Notes under the pieces: model-generated | What the model was told of the DNA's origin: nothing | What the model saw: only the letters and a program-made list of their open reading frames with translations | The model's database searches: none | Made by a program: the position numbers and the translations under genes | Assembly (NCBI GenBank): GCA_013215505.1 | Contig: JABSQZ010000010.1 | Span: 162,092 to 226,091, forward strand | From: Oceanospirillaceae bacterium | GTDB lineage: Bacteria > Pseudomonadota > Gammaproteobacteria > Pseudomonadales > Balneatricaceae | Direction: 5' to 3' | Length of the DNA stretch: 64,000 nucleotides | In this document: piece by piece, positions 48,959 through 59,441 of the stretch | Layout: each line of letters begins with the position of its first letter | How positions within the stretch are numbered: the stretch's first letter is position 1

Positions 48959-49708
48959 TTAAATAACTTTGGCTTCGTTTTTAAGCTTATCAACCAGCTC
49001 AGCGACGCTGGCAACTTTAATACCCGCTTTACGCTCAGCGGGGGCCCCTACAGAGAGCAACTTAGTGTGTGCTTTGATAGACACACCTAATTCCTCTGGG
49101 GTTTTCACTTCTAACGGCTTTCGCTTAGCTTTCATAATATTTGGCAAAGAAGCGTATCTTGGCTCATTTAAGCGCAAATCAGTCGTGGCGATGATTGGCA
49201 TCGCCAGCTCTATAGTCTGCAAGCCACCGTCTACTTCTCTGATCACTACAGCCTTGTCACCTTGAATGTCGATCTTAGAGGCGAAAGTGCCCTGCGCCAT
49301 ACCGGTTAGGGCAGATAACATTTGCCCGGTTTGGTTGTTGTCGGTGTCAATTGCCTGCTTACCTAAAATCACTACTCCAGGCTGTTCCTGTTCAATGACT
49401 TTTGCCAATAATTTAGCCACATTTAAAGACTCTAACTGCGCTTCTGATTCAATGTGAATCGCGCGATCGGCACCTAGTGCCAATGCCGTACGCAACTGCT
49501 CCTGACAAGCTTTAGGACCCACTGAAACAGCAATCACTTCTGTGGCAGTTCCCGACTCTTTTAATCTAATTGCTTCCTCTACTGCGATTTCGCAGAACGG
49601 ATTCATAGCCATTTTTACGTTGTTGAGATCGACATCACTTCCGTCTGCTTTGACTCTGACTTTGACGTTGTAGTCGATAACACGCTTGACCGTTACTAAT
49701 ACTTTCAT
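48959..49708 (-). CDS. etfB: Electron transfer flavoprotein beta subunit
   Basis: EtfB pairs with EtfA and binds AMP. The protein begins [20 protein letters not shown] and shows [36 protein letters not shown] and [23 protein letters not shown] at 49708 (249 residues) is the family start with AGGT upstream; a longer frame to 49795 overlaps the previous gene and is not used. It is 8 bp after the acyl-CoA dehydrogenase. Confidence 0.97.
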   Translation of the reverse strand: MKVLVTVKRVIDYNVKVRVKADGSDVDLNNVKMAMNPFCEIAVEEAIRLKESGTATEVIAVSVGPKACQEQLRTALALGADRAIHIESEAQLESLNVAKLLAKVIEQEQPGVVILGKQAIDTDNNQTGQMLSALTGMAQGTFASKIDIQGDKAVVIREVDGGLQTIELAMPIIATTDLRLNEPRYASLPNIMKAKRKPLEVKTPEELGVSIKAHTKLLSVGAPAERKAGIKVASVAELVDKLKNEAKVI

Positions 49709-49716
49709 AAAAATAC

Positions 49717-51501
49717 CTAGTTCACATGAGAAAAAAACTGTTGTTCTGACAGCGACATCATTGTATCGCCACCGGCTTCGATACTTGCCAGGCAAGTGTT
49801 TGTTCTTACTAAAAAATGTTCTGCGTAAAACTTGGCAGTGACTAGCTTTGCCTGCAAATAGTCACTGTCTGACGACTCATTATCCAACAATGTACTGGCG
49901 ATCAACTGCGACTTAGCCATCAGCCAGCCCCCGGTTAAATAGCCCCACAATTGTAAATAATAGGCCGCCACGCAACTGCTTTGTGTCGGATTAACTTGCA
50001 GCCAATTTAGCGCTGCACGTCCGTCTGCCAAAGCAGTGTTCAAGCTGTGATACATAGCCTCACAACCTGGAGATTTTTCCAGTTGGGTTAATGTTTGCTC
50101 AATTTCTGCAAACAGCAGCCCTGCCTGCGCCCCGTCATCCAGTAACGTTTTACGTTTAACCAGATCCAAAGCCTGAATACCGGTAGTACCTTCATAGATA
50201 GTCAGTATCCGGGCATCACGTACCAGCTGTGCCACCCCTGCCTCTTCAATATATCCGGCGCCACCGTGTATTTGCATCGCCAATGAGACTAACTCTTGTG
50301 TCAGTTCAGTGCACCAACCTTTAACTATAGGGGTTAAAAAGTCGATCCTAGCAGCGCTTTGTCTCGCTAGCTCACTATTATCTGCAGCGGCGTTTTTCTT
50401 GTCAGTTTCGAATCCCGCGTAATAACACAGCGCCCGCATCGCCTCAGTAGCGGATTTGAGCAGCATCAGCATTCTGCGCACATCACCGAATTCTATAATA
50501 CGAATGCTATTGCCTGCTTTGTCTGTCCCTTGAACTCTATTGCCTGCGTACTCAAGTGCTACCTGATATGCGCGTTCTGAAACACCTAACCCTTGCACTC
50601 CTACTCCTTGGCGAGCGTGATTCATCATACTGAACATATAATGCAGGCCATAGTTATTCTCGCCTATAACGTATCCAATAGCGCCATTTTCGTCACCATA
50701 ACTCATCACACAAGTCGGACTGGCGTGTATTCCCAACTTATGCTCCAGAGAAATACAGCGCAGGTCATTTTCAATGCCGGGCTGTCCCTGCTCATCTAAT
50801 AAATACTTAGGCACCACAAATAGCGATAATCCCTTCACCCCGGCAGGTGCATCCGGCAATCTGGCCAATACTAAATGAATGATATTGTCACTCATTTGAT
50901 GATCGCCCCAGGTAATGAAGATTTTCTGCCCGTAAATCTTATAGTGATCATCTTCAGGCACTGCTCGGGTCTTGATCGCCGCCAGATCACTACCAGCCCC
51001 AGCTTCAGTCAAATTCATGGTGCCGGTCCATTCACCGCTGATCAATTTTTTCAGATACTGCTGTTTCAACTCACGGCTACCGTGACGTTCGATAGCAGTA
51101 ATGGCACCTTGTCCCAGTAGTGGGCAGAGCGAAAACGCCAGGTTGGCACTCTGCCAGATTTCATTACAAGCCACTGACAATATATTTGGCAGTCCCTGAC
51201 CACCGTACTGCTCACTCGCAGACAGAGAAGACCAGCCCTGCTCGACAAAAGCACGATAGGAACTGGCAAAGCCCGGCGTCTCTACGACTTTGCCTGCAAT
51301 CAACCGGGCGGGCTGTAAATCACCCTGGCGGTTTTGTTCAACCAGGTACTTGGCGGCAAACTTTTCCGCCTCAGTTAATACCACCTGGAAAAAATCACTA
51401 TTGAGTTCATCCAGAGCGTTATCCCGACAAAAGTCGTCGAAAGCCAGTAAGTGCCGTATAACAAAATCGGCCTCTTTATATGGGTGTCGATAAACGCTCA
51501 T
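49717..51501 (-). CDS. Acyl-CoA dehydrogenase, long DmdC/FadE5-like type
   Basis: A flavoprotein of 594 residues, larger than the common 380-residue enzymes, with a C-terminal extension. Visible motifs are [80 protein letters not shown] and [19 protein letters not shown]. The class includes DmdC (methylmercaptopropionyl-CoA dehydrogenase), but no other dmd genes are here, so the substrate is open. ATG at 51501 has AAGGA upstream. It precedes etfBA, its electron acceptor. Confidence 0.9.
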   Translation of the reverse strand: MSVYRHPYKEADFVIRHLLAFDDFCRDNALDELNSDFFQVVLTEAEKFAAKYLVEQNRQGDLQPARLIAGKVVETPGFASSYRAFVEQGWSSLSASEQYGGQGLPNILSVACNEIWQSANLAFSLCPLLGQGAITAIERHGSRELKQQYLKKLISGEWTGTMNLTEAGAGSDLAAIKTRAVPEDDHYKIYGQKIFITWGDHQMSDNIIHLVLARLPDAPAGVKGLSLFVVPKYLLDEQGQPGIENDLRCISLEHKLGIHASPTCVMSYGDENGAIGYVIGENNYGLHYMFSMMNHARQGVGVQGLGVSERAYQVALEYAGNRVQGTDKAGNSIRIIEFGDVRRMLMLLKSATEAMRALCYYAGFETDKKNAAADNSELARQSAARIDFLTPIVKGWCTELTQELVSLAMQIHGGAGYIEEAGVAQLVRDARILTIYEGTTGIQALDLVKRKTLLDDGAQAGLLFAEIEQTLTQLEKSPGCEAMYHSLNTALADGRAALNWLQVNPTQSSCVAAYYLQLWGYLTGGWLMAKSQLIASTLLDNESSDSDYLQAKLVTAKFYAEHFLVRTNTCLASIEAGGDTMMSLSEQQFFSHVN

Positions 51502-51651
51502 CTTAACTATCCTTAGGTCACATGCTGCCAAATGTTAAAGTTGTCTCTCAGGCAAAGCATTTATAATGGTTTGCGTACTAAACAGTCAATACCCTATAGC
51601 ATAAAATCAATTGTTTTATACTTAAACTATTTTCGCGACTATTTTACAATT

Positions 51652-52416
51652 TCAACAGGCATTCATTCTCAGGCCGCCATCCAGTCGAATCACTTCGCCA
51701 TTTAAATAACTATTATCAATTATATGGGCTGCCAACTTGGCATATTCAAGAGGGGCACCGAAACGCTTGGGGCTCTGTACCAAGGCAATTAACGGCTCGC
51801 GAACTTCATCTGACATTGCCTGCATCATCGGCGTGTCGAAGATGCCCGGTGCGATAGTCATATTGCGGATCCCCAGTTTGGCCAGATCTCTGGCGATCGG
51901 TAAGGTCATTCCCGCAATACCCGCTTTACTGGCACTGTATGCCGCCTGCCCCATCTGGCCATCAAAGGCAGCCACAGAAGCGGTATTGATAATCACCCCG
52001 CGCTCACCTGTCGCATCGGGATCGTTTTTAGCCATTTGCTGCGCGGCTAAACGCAATACATTAAAAGTGCCCAATAAATTGATCTCAATTACCTGGCTAA
52101 ATTTCTCTAACGCTAATGCACCATTGCGGCCGAGAGTCTTACCGCCCGGGGCAATACCGGCGCAGTTGATACAGACATGAATTGCGCCAAAAGCCACTAT
52201 TGCCTGATCTATGCCGGCACTCACAGAGGCGGCGTCTGTAACATCAACCTCAATAAAGATTGCATCTGTTAATTGTGCAGCCAGGGCCGTGCCCTCCTCG
52301 ACGTTCAAATCAAAGATCACTAATTTGGCACCTGCAGCTGACAAATGCTGACAAGTCACCCGACCTAATCCGGATGCACCACCGGTGACTACTACGACTT
52401 TTTGTTCAATATTCAT
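51652..52416 (-). CDS. SDR family 3-hydroxyacyl-CoA dehydrogenase (HSD17B10-like)
   Basis: A 254-residue short-chain dehydrogenase. It has the NAD site VVVTGGASGLGRVTCQHL, NCAGIAPG, the catalytic serine in INTASVAAFDGQMGQAA and YSASKAG. PKRFGAPLEYAKLAAHIIDN and GEVIRLDGGLRMNA are typical of the type II 3-hydroxyacyl-CoA dehydrogenase group. It fits the third step of beta-oxidation or branched-chain acyl-CoA breakdown. It lies 8 bp after the short acyl-CoA dehydrogenase. Confidence 0.88.
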   Translation of the reverse strand: MNIEQKVVVVTGGASGLGRVTCQHLSAAGAKLVIFDLNVEEGTALAAQLTDAIFIEVDVTDAASVSAGIDQAIVAFGAIHVCINCAGIAPGGKTLGRNGALALEKFSQVIEINLLGTFNVLRLAAQQMAKNDPDATGERGVIINTASVAAFDGQMGQAAYSASKAGIAGMTLPIARDLAKLGIRNMTIAPGIFDTPMMQAMSDEVREPLIALVQSPKRFGAPLEYAKLAAHIIDNSYLNGEVIRLDGGLRMNAC

Positions 52417-52424
52417 GTTTATCT

Positions 52425-53582
52425 TTAACTCACTTCTTTTAGCAGTTCCCTGCTGATAATGACTCGCTGAATTTCACTGCTACCCTCGTAGATCGAGGTG
52501 ATTCTTACATCGCGAGCGTAGCGTTCCAGTGGATACTCACTGATGTAGCCGTAGCCACCTAATAGTTGCAGCGCGGTGTAGCAGGCCTGATTGGCTTTTT
52601 CACTGGCGTAGAGCTTGGCCATAGATGCCTCCTTGGAGAAAGCTAAACCGCGCTGTTTTTTATCAGCGGCGCTCATCAGCAACAGTCGTGCCGCCTCCAA
52701 TTCAGTGTAGGCATCAGCCATCATCCACTGCAGGCCTTGAAACTTAGCGATAACCTGGCCAAACTGCTTGCGCTCTAAAGTGTAATTTCGGGCGTAATCC
52801 ATGGCCGCCAGAGCAATACCTAAAGCCAGCGAGCCAATGCCGATACGGCCACCGGCAAGTTCAGTGACGGCAATTTTAAACCCTTGATTGAGTTCACCCA
52901 TCAGCGCATCTTGGGGAATTCGACATTGATCGAACAGCACTTCGTTAGTGACTGAGGCTTTTTGCCCCATTTTCTGCTCCGCCTTACCGATACTCATACC
53001 TGCAGTGCCCTGCTCTACTAGAAAGCAGGAAATACCTTTGCCCTTGGCCATGCTAGTATCAGTTACTGCCCAGACCACAAACACCCCGGCATATTCAGCG
53101 CTGCTAATAAACTGCTTAGCACCATTTAATATCCAGTTTTCACCTTCTAAAACAGCACTGGTTTTCATGTTTGCAGGGTCTGAGCCAGCGCTGCTCTCCG
53201 TCAAGCAAAAGGCTCCAGCGGCATATTCACCGCTACAAAGCTTTGGCAGATACTGCTGCTTTTGTGCATTCGAGGCGACACTTTGAATCACTTCACCGAC
53301 CATATTAGTCACTGACATAGTCACAGCGGTGGCAGCACAAGCCCTGGCTATTTCAGTAATGGCCAGGCTAAACGCTACCGAGCCCGCTTCTGTACCTTGG
53401 TATTGGGCATCAATGTTCAGCCCCATAAAGCCCAACTCAGCCAATTTCTTTAAGTTAGCTAAAAATGCGCTTCGATCACCAGAGTGATCCAGTTTCTGTG
53501 CCAGTGGTTCAAGCTCAGTGCGGGCAAACTTAGCCGCCATTTGCTGAATTAATTGCTGTTCTTGCGATAAACTAAGATCCAT
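52425..53582 (-). CDS. Acyl-CoA dehydrogenase
   Basis: A 385-residue flavoprotein of the usual size. It shows CLTESSAGSDPANMKTSAVL, NGAKQFISSAEYAGVFVVWA, the GGRIGIGSLALGIALAAMDY signature, YGYISEYPLERYARDVRI and the catalytic glutamate in IYEGSSEIQRVII. It oxidises an acyl-CoA and passes electrons to ETF. The gene is 11 bp after the thiolase and 8 bp before the SDR gene. Confidence 0.93.
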   Translation of the reverse strand: MDLSLSQEQQLIQQMAAKFARTELEPLAQKLDHSGDRSAFLANLKKLAELGFMGLNIDAQYQGTEAGSVAFSLAITEIARACAATAVTMSVTNMVGEVIQSVASNAQKQQYLPKLCSGEYAAGAFCLTESSAGSDPANMKTSAVLEGENWILNGAKQFISSAEYAGVFVVWAVTDTSMAKGKGISCFLVEQGTAGMSIGKAEQKMGQKASVTNEVLFDQCRIPQDALMGELNQGFKIAVTELAGGRIGIGSLALGIALAAMDYARNYTLERKQFGQVIAKFQGLQWMMADAYTELEAARLLLMSAADKKQRGLAFSKEASMAKLYASEKANQACYTALQLLGGYGYISEYPLERYARDVRITSIYEGSSEIQRVIISRELLKEVS

Positions 53583-53593
53583 TACTGTACTCT

Positions 53594-54781
53594 CTAGATT
53601 AATTCCAGGGCCACTGCTGTGGCTTCGCCACCACCAATACAGAGTGAGGCAATGCCTTTAGTTTTCTGCTGCTGTTGCAGGGCATAGATCAGTGATACTA
53701 ATATTCTCGCCCCTGAGCAGCCAATTGGATGCCCTAGAGCGCAGGCACCACCGTTGATGTTTACCTTATCCTGATCCAACGCCAGATCTTGCATCGCTAT
53801 CATAGTGACAGCGGCAAACGCTTCATTAATTTCAAATAGATCCACATCTTGCACATTCCAGTTGACTTTTTTCAGCAGCTTTTGCATCGCTCCTACAGGT
53901 GCCAACGTAAACTCCGCAGGTTTTTGCGCGTGAGTGCTGTGACCGAGAATCCGGGCAATAGGCTGCAAATTTCGGGATTTAGCTTCACTCTCAGTCATTA
54001 ATACTAAGGCGGCGGCGCCGTCTGAGATAGAGCTGGAATTAGCGGCGGTAACAGTGCCATCTTTTTTGAAAGCGGCACGTAAGCTGGGGATTTTTTCGAT
54101 GTTGGCTTTAAAAGGTTGCTCGTCTTGCTCAACCACAGTTTCACCTTTACGGGATTTTACCCTGACAGCGGTGATCTCGTTGCTAAAGCGCTGCTGTTCA
54201 ATCGCCTGTTTAGCGCGAGTGAGAGAGCGAATGGCAAACTGGTCCATCGCCTCACGGCTAAACTGGTAATCATCAGCACTTTGCTGGGCAAAAACACCCA
54301 TCAGCTTTCCTTCATAGGCATCTTCAAGGCCGTCTAAAAACATTGAATCTAATAATTGTCCATGGCCCATGCGCATGCCTGTGCGCCCTTTTGGTAATAG
54401 GTAAGGTGACAAACTCATGTTCTCCATACCGCCGGCAACCATCACTTGAGCACTGCCTGCCCTTAGCTGATCGTGGGCAAACATTACCGCTTTCATGCCG
54501 GAGCCACACATTTTATTGATGGTGGTACAGCTCGCCGCTAAACTCAAGCCCGCGCCCAGTGACGCCTGACGCGCCGGAGCCTGACCTATACCCGCGGCCA
54601 ACACACAACCCATGATCACCTCTTCGACTTCCTCGGGTTGCAACTTCGCCCGCTGTACCGCGGCTTTGATTGCCACAGCACCTAAATCAGCTGCAGACAC
54701 TGAACTTAGCGTACCTTGCAAACCTCCGATAGCAGTTCTGGCTGCTCCGACAATAACAATTGCATCTTGTTGCTTGGACAT
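53594..54781 (-). CDS. Acetyl-CoA C-acyltransferase (thiolase)
   Basis: A 395-residue thiolase. The nucleophile is Cys92 in INKMCGSGMKAVM, and the second active-site block is NGGACALGHPIGCSGARIL with NEAFAAV. It cleaves a 3-ketoacyl-CoA, or joins two acetyl-CoA. ATG at 54781 has GGAG 8 bases upstream; a longer frame to 54823 lacks support. It is the first gene of the cluster and is divergent from the AraC regulator. Confidence 0.95.
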   Translation of the reverse strand: MSKQQDAIVIVGAARTAIGGLQGTLSSVSAADLGAVAIKAAVQRAKLQPEEVEEVIMGCVLAAGIGQAPARQASLGAGLSLAASCTTINKMCGSGMKAVMFAHDQLRAGSAQVMVAGGMENMSLSPYLLPKGRTGMRMGHGQLLDSMFLDGLEDAYEGKLMGVFAQQSADDYQFSREAMDQFAIRSLTRAKQAIEQQRFSNEITAVRVKSRKGETVVEQDEQPFKANIEKIPSLRAAFKKDGTVTAANSSSISDGAAALVLMTESEAKSRNLQPIARILGHSTHAQKPAEFTLAPVGAMQKLLKKVNWNVQDVDLFEINEAFAAVTMIAMQDLALDQDKVNINGGACALGHPIGCSGARILVSLIYALQQQQKTKGIASLCIGGGEATAVALELI

Positions 54782-54853
54782 GAGTGTTTCTCCAGTAGTC
54801 TTATGCGCATCTGCACCTAACAAATAGTGCAGTTGTGTAGAGTGAGCTTTATA

Positions 54854-54929
54854 GCCTATTCATTATAGGCGACACTATAGTCAATATCAGCGCGTTATAA
54901 AATGACAATAAGTGACTAAACTGATCACT
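54854..54929. promoter_or_regulatory. Dyads between thiolase and AraC regulator genes
   Basis: GCCTAT (54854-54859) / ATAGGC (54865-54870) and AGTGA (54911-54915) / TCACT (54925-54929) lie in the 194-bp divergent promoter region. They are candidate operators for the cluster; which protein binds them is unknown. Confidence 0.4.
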
Positions 54930-54975
54930 ATATGTTACATTCCGTGTTCTCTTTCAACTGCCAAAGGGAGTTTTT

Positions 54976-55983
54976 ATGGCAACGGTAGACATGCACTATG
55001 CCAGGGCGATATTGCAGTGCAGCGTCCGTCAGGGGCGCTCTGTAAGGGGTATTTTACAAGATGTACAATTAACGCCTGAGTTACTGGCAAGTCATCAACA
55101 GCGCATTGCTGGGGAAAAAATAACCCAACTGGTCAAATACATTTGGGCCAAGTTGCAGGACGAGTTTATGGGTTGTACTGACCATCCCTGCAAGCCAGGA
55201 GTATTCGCCTTAATGGCCAGACATTCGCTGCGCTACGATTCGCTGCAAGAAGTGCTGCTACAGGGACTGCATTTTTACGACTTATTTACCGATGACATAA
55301 AGATGCAGTTAGTAAAGAGGGGAAAGCTGGCGGAGTTAAGCATCCACTTCAAGCAGCCGCAATTAGATCCTGGTAATTTTTTTCAAGAATTTTGGCTAAT
55401 GATTTGGCATCGATTTGCCAGTTGGGTCATTGGCAGGAAAATCGCCCTCAATCAAATCTATTTTCCCTACCCTAAACCGGATCATCACTTGGAGCTCAAG
55501 AACGCTTTTCCGTGTCGTCATAACTATAACCGAAACGGGATGAAAATAAGTTTCAGCAGCGAATATCTATCCCTGGCACCGGTGCGCACACAAACAGATC
55601 TCTCTATTTTTTTGAAAAACTCACCGGCTGACTTGATTACCATTCCCGGAGATGAAAACAACTTCAAGGCCAAGATCCGCACACTGTTGTTACACCAACA
55701 GCAAGAAGTACTCTGCTGCCCTGACTTTGAGCGACTTGCGCAGAGCTTTAATGTCAGCTCGCAGACTCTGAGACGCAGACTAAAGAGCGAGGGAACTTCC
55801 TACCCGCAAATTAAAGACCAAATTCGCCGAGATTTAGCCATAGAAAAACTGTTGTCACAGACAGTAGCTATCGCAGATATAGCCCGTTGTTTAGGCTTTA
55901 GTGAATCGAGATCTTTTAGCCGTGCTTTTAAAAAATGGACTGATTATACACCCACAGATTATATGGCTAAACAAGAGGATTGA
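54976..55983 (+). CDS. AraC family transcriptional regulator
   Basis: A 335-residue regulator of the Arabinose_bd-domain type. The N-terminal sensor domain (about 20-200) contains FALMARHSLRYDSLQEVLLQ. The C-terminal double helix-turn-helix (about 235-330) has FNVSSQTLRRRLKSEGTSYP and IADIARCLGFSESRSFSRAF, ending FKKWTDYTPTDY. AGGGAG precedes the ATG. It is divergent from the thiolase-led cluster and so probably controls it; proteins of this subtype often answer to acyl compounds. Confidence 0.93.
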   Translation: MATVDMHYARAILQCSVRQGRSVRGILQDVQLTPELLASHQQRIAGEKITQLVKYIWAKLQDEFMGCTDHPCKPGVFALMARHSLRYDSLQEVLLQGLHFYDLFTDDIKMQLVKRGKLAELSIHFKQPQLDPGNFFQEFWLMIWHRFASWVIGRKIALNQIYFPYPKPDHHLELKNAFPCRHNYNRNGMKISFSSEYLSLAPVRTQTDLSIFLKNSPADLITIPGDENNFKAKIRTLLLHQQQEVLCCPDFERLAQSFNVSSQTLRRRLKSEGTSYPQIKDQIRRDLAIEKLLSQTVAIADIARCLGFSESRSFSRAFKKWTDYTPTDYMAKQED

Positions 55984-56002
55984 TGGCTGTTGCAGGTGCG
56001 AA

Positions 56003-56026
56003 GGGATGAAGGGATGAAGGGATGAA
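56003..56026. repeat. Octamer tandem repeat, three copies
   Basis: GGGATGAA is repeated three times without interruption, followed by a partial fourth copy (GGGA). It lies 20 bp after the AraC stop and next to the SulP terminator. Confidence 0.85.
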
Positions 56027-56035
56027 GGGAAAAAG

Positions 56036-56064
56036 CTTGTAGTGCCATCAGTAGGCACTACAAG
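56036..56064 (-). terminator. Terminator of the SulP transporter gene
   Basis: CTTGTAGTGCC (56036-56046) pairs perfectly with GGCACTACAAG (56054-56064) around a 7-nt loop. On the minus strand it is followed by CTTTTT. It may also serve the convergent AraC gene. Confidence 0.85.
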
Positions 56065-56091
56065 TTCTGAAACCGATGTTAACTAATACCC

Positions 56092-57660
56092 TTAGGCAAG
56101 AGAGTCGTCGGCAACTCTATATTTAGGATCTTCATCAGCATTAGCTTCGACCAAGCTACCGGACTTTTGCAGCAGCTCAGTACACTCGGCGCTTAGGTGG
56201 CGCAAGTGTAACTTGATACCCGCAGCCACGTATTTATCTGCTATGGCGTCTATTGCTTCAATTCCCGAGTGATCAACCACCCTGGCATCTTTGAAATCTA
56301 TGATTACATCCGCTGGATCTGATTCTGGGGTAAAGTTATCTTTAAAACTTTGCACTGAGGCAAAAAACACCGGCCCATGAGGTAGGTACACTTTCGTAGC
56401 ACCCTCTTCACGTGTTTCCATTTCCACATGCTTAGCGTGACGCCAGGCAAAGATTAGCGCCGACATTATTACCCCTACTACTACCGCTATCGCCAGGTCA
56501 GTGAACACCGTCACTACCGCCACGGTAATACCGACAAAAGTATCTCCCAGTGGAATGCGCCCTAACAGGCGGAAACTTGACCATTCGAAGGTACCTAAAA
56601 CCACCATGAACATGACCCCGACTAACGCTGACAGCGGAATCATCTCTATGTAACTTGAGCCAAACAAGATAAAGGCTAATAAAAACAACGCAGCAGAGAT
56701 ACCCGACATACGAGAGCGGCCACCAGAGTTGATGTTGATCATACTCTGACCGATCATCGCGCAACCGCCCATACCACCAAAGAAACCGGTGGCGACATTG
56801 GCAACACCCTGGCCAATACACTCTTTGTTACCGCGACCACGCGTGTTAGTTATTTCATCAATCAAGGTCAAGGTCAACAGCGACTCAATCAGGCCGATAG
56901 CTGCCAGAATCAGTGCGTAAGGGAAGATGATCAACAAGGTTTCCAGGTTCAACGGCACCATCGGCAGATGAAATTCTGGAAGTCCACCGGCGATAGTGGC
57001 ATTGATATCACCGGTTTTTTCCTGAAGAAAATCAACCACTGTCAATGTTTCTAAATCCAAACCTATGACCAAGAAACTCACCACCAGAATAGCGACTAGT
57101 GCTGAGGGCACTGCCGTAGTCAGCATCGGCAGGAAGCGAATAATCGCCATGGTTAAGCCGATCAGTCCCAACATAATCCACAGTGCTGAATCCGTTAACC
57201 AAGTTCCCGACATCCAGCCCCACTTGCCACCTGGGGTCTCTGATTGCAACATTGGAATCTGCGACAGAAAGATCACTATCGCCAGGCCGTTGACAAAACC
57301 TAACATCACCGGGTGAGGAACTAAACGGATAAATTTACCCATGCGAAACACACCTGCCAGCACTTGCAGTATGCCCATCAACACCACAGTGGCAAACAGG
57401 TACTCGACACCGTGATCGGCGACCAGTGCCACCATCACTACTGCCAGCGCCCCGGTAGCTCCAGAGATCATACCCGGGCGTCCACCAATCACTGCTGTGA
57501 TCAAACCTACCATAAACGCCGCATATAGCCCGACCAGAGGAGCGACACCTGCGACAAAAGCGAAAGCAACAGCTTCAGGCACGAGCGCCAAGGCGACGGT
57601 TAAACCAGAGAGCAAGTCGTTTTTCATGCTCTGTGATTTTGAAACAAGCATTTGGAACAT
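56092..57660 (-). CDS. SulP family inorganic anion transporter
   Basis: A 522-residue inner-membrane protein with about 10-12 spans and a C-terminal STAS domain (about 410-510: [20 protein letters not shown]). The family block [20 protein letters not shown] and the [20 protein letters not shown] stretch are clear. SulP proteins carry sulfate, bicarbonate or other anions, often with Na+ or H+. No carbonic anhydrase or sulfate gene is adjacent, so the anion is open. Single gene with its own terminator. Confidence 0.93.
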   Translation of the reverse strand: MFQMLVSKSQSMKNDLLSGLTVALALVPEAVAFAFVAGVAPLVGLYAAFMVGLITAVIGGRPGMISGATGALAVVMVALVADHGVEYLFATVVLMGILQVLAGVFRMGKFIRLVPHPVMLGFVNGLAIVIFLSQIPMLQSETPGGKWGWMSGTWLTDSALWIMLGLIGLTMAIIRFLPMLTTAVPSALVAILVVSFLVIGLDLETLTVVDFLQEKTGDINATIAGGLPEFHLPMVPLNLETLLIIFPYALILAAIGLIESLLTLTLIDEITNTRGRGNKECIGQGVANVATGFFGGMGGCAMIGQSMININSGGRSRMSGISAALFLLAFILFGSSYIEMIPLSALVGVMFMVVLGTFEWSSFRLLGRIPLGDTFVGITVAVVTVFTDLAIAVVVGVIMSALIFAWRHAKHVEMETREEGATKVYLPHGPVFFASVQSFKDNFTPESDPADVIIDFKDARVVDHSGIEAIDAIADKYVAAGIKLHLRHLSAECTELLQKSGSLVEANADEDPKYRVADDSLA

Positions 57661-57871
57661 TGAGTTTGAAATCCTTAAACTGTGTCGTCAGATAAGCCCG
57701 ACGAAAAAAATGGCTGCAAGTTTAGCAAATTGCATACATAGTTAGAAGCTGGCCAGCAAAATAGCGCAATTTTAATACAGTTATTTGCATTTCATTATCA
57801 GTGAGTGAAAAAACCATGCTTAATACAGAGGATAATAGCTCGACAATAGCTACCGTAACAGGGAATAAATC

Positions 57872-58930
57872 TTAAATTTCCAACATCAACTGCCGGAAGT
57901 CATTCACTGGCACGGGTGCCAATCGGTAACCTAAGCCTAAAAGCCGCACCGCTTTATTGCCTCGATGATAAGCTTGCTGTAACAAATCGACATAGAGTTG
58001 CTCCTGACCAATGCCAGCTTGTTGCTCCACCGTGGTCTGAGTAAAATCATGAAATTTAACTTTGACAAACAGTCCTGTGACAATCCGCGGCTGCTTAAGG
58101 TTTTGGTAGCGTTTTGCCAGCTCCAGCTGCAGTGAGCTAAGCTGCTCAACACACTGGGATAACTGCTCAATATCTCTTGGGTAGGTATGCTCCACACTGA
58201 TCGACTTAACATCCCTGGTGTTGCTAACTTTTCGGTTATCTATACCTTGGCTAAGCTGGTACAAGCGCTCGCCAAAGGATCCAAAGTGTTGCTGCAAGTA
58301 GTCCGGGCCCTTCTCGCGAATATGCTGACAAGTTTCGATGCCCAATGCATACATCTTTTCGGCCGTTTTTTTGCCTACTCCATGTATTTTCTTCACCGCT
58401 AACTGCTCTACAAACTCACTCACATGTTGCGGCGCTATGACTTTAAGTCCATTGGGCTTATTCCAGTCGCTGGCAATTTTGGCCAAAAATTTATTCGGCG
58501 CTACCCCCGCTGAAATAGTAATTCCCACTTGCTGTTCAACTTCCCGACGAAGGTACTGGGCTATTCTAGTGGCACTGCCAGAATACAAATCGGATTCACT
58601 GACGTCTAAAAAAGCTTCATCAAGAGACAGGGGCTCAATCAGTTCGGTCACTTGACGGTAAATATCAAATATTTGTTTGGAGGCATCTCGATACTTCTGC
58701 ATATTGCCGGGTATCAGATGTAATTGCGGACAGCGTTTTAACGCTTGTGCGGTGGACATGGCAGAGTGAATGCCAAATTCGCGGGCGATATAATTACAAG
58801 TAGAAATTACACCGCGTCGATCTGATCTTCCACCAATGGCTAAGGGGATGTTAGCCAGAGATGGATCGTCACGCATTTCAACAGCGGCATAAAAACAATC
58901 ACAATCACAGTGAATTATTTTCTGCATCAT
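57872..58930 (-). CDS. dinB: DNA polymerase IV
   Basis: A Y-family translesion polymerase. From ATG at 58930 it has 352 residues (351 in E. coli). The catalytic acids are in HCDCDCFYAAVEMRD and LSLDEAFLDVS. ATRIAQYLRREVEQQVGITI and ISAGVAPNKFLAKIASDWNK follow, then the little-finger domain. A longer frame to 58972 would run through the LexA box, so the start is placed downstream of it. Confidence 0.97.
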   Translation of the reverse strand: MMQKIIHCDCDCFYAAVEMRDDPSLANIPLAIGGRSDRRGVISTCNYIAREFGIHSAMSTAQALKRCPQLHLIPGNMQKYRDASKQIFDIYRQVTELIEPLSLDEAFLDVSESDLYSGSATRIAQYLRREVEQQVGITISAGVAPNKFLAKIASDWNKPNGLKVIAPQHVSEFVEQLAVKKIHGVGKKTAEKMYALGIETCQHIREKGPDYLQQHFGSFGERLYQLSQGIDNRKVSNTRDVKSISVEHTYPRDIEQLSQCVEQLSSLQLELAKRYQNLKQPRIVTGLFVKVKFHDFTQTTVEQQAGIGQEQLYVDLLQQAYHRGNKAVRLLGLGYRLAPVPVNDFRQLMLEI

Positions 58931-58941
58931 CTTAACCAATA

Positions 58942-58957
58942 CTGTATTTACATACAG
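58942..58957 (-). promoter_or_regulatory. LexA (SOS) box upstream of dinB
   Basis: CTGTATTTACATACAG is a perfect match to the gammaproteobacterial LexA consensus CTGT-N8-ACAG. It ends 11 bases before the dinB start, so dinB is almost certainly SOS-induced. Confidence 0.93.
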
Positions 58958-59088
58958 TATATAGTGGCTCAAATGTTTTTTACAGTCTAAAATCGAATCA
59001 TTAAATCACCCAACATTGTTGAGTAAGTTTTACGGTTCAAATAACACTGTGACTGCTGAAAAATTCAGACTACTAATAAGGTTTAAAT

Positions 59089-59301
59089 TTATCTGGCTAG
59101 CTTCTCAACTAAAAACATATTAGTTGCTGAAAGGCTGATATCACGCTTAGAAATAAATATTTTTCGCACTGCTTTAACAGCACTTTGAAAGCTAGCTGTT
59201 AAGTGTTCGCTGCGCATGCGACTGGCTTCGGCCTTATAGAAATCAAGGTCTACAGCACCAGATTTAGTTTTTGCTATTTCTACATCATATTGGAAAGTCA
59301 T
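59089..59301 (-). CDS. Small basic protein of unknown function
   Basis: A 70-residue protein, MTFQYDVEIAKTKSGAVDLD at the start, with the segment FYKAEASRMRSEHLTASFQS. The A-x-R-x-RSE pattern resembles small proteins found near LysR regulators (DUF1127-like neighbourhoods), but this is a loose similarity. The start is ATG at 59301 with an excellent GAGGAG 7 bases upstream, so translation is likely. It is divergent from a LysR gene 140 bp away and probably controlled by it. Confidence 0.65.
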   Translation of the reverse strand: MTFQYDVEIAKTKSGAVDLDFYKAEASRMRSEHLTASFQSAVKAVRKIFISKRDISLSATNMFLVEKLAR

Positions 59302-59441
59302 GTTAATGCTCCTCGTTGGGCCAGGAGTCTCCACTTGAGGCCCCTGTAATAATATGAAGCTATTTTAATCAAATGATGGCACTTGCACAAAAGATCAATT
59401 TTCAGCACAATGATGAATATAATTCAGCAATGGAGTTTTGC

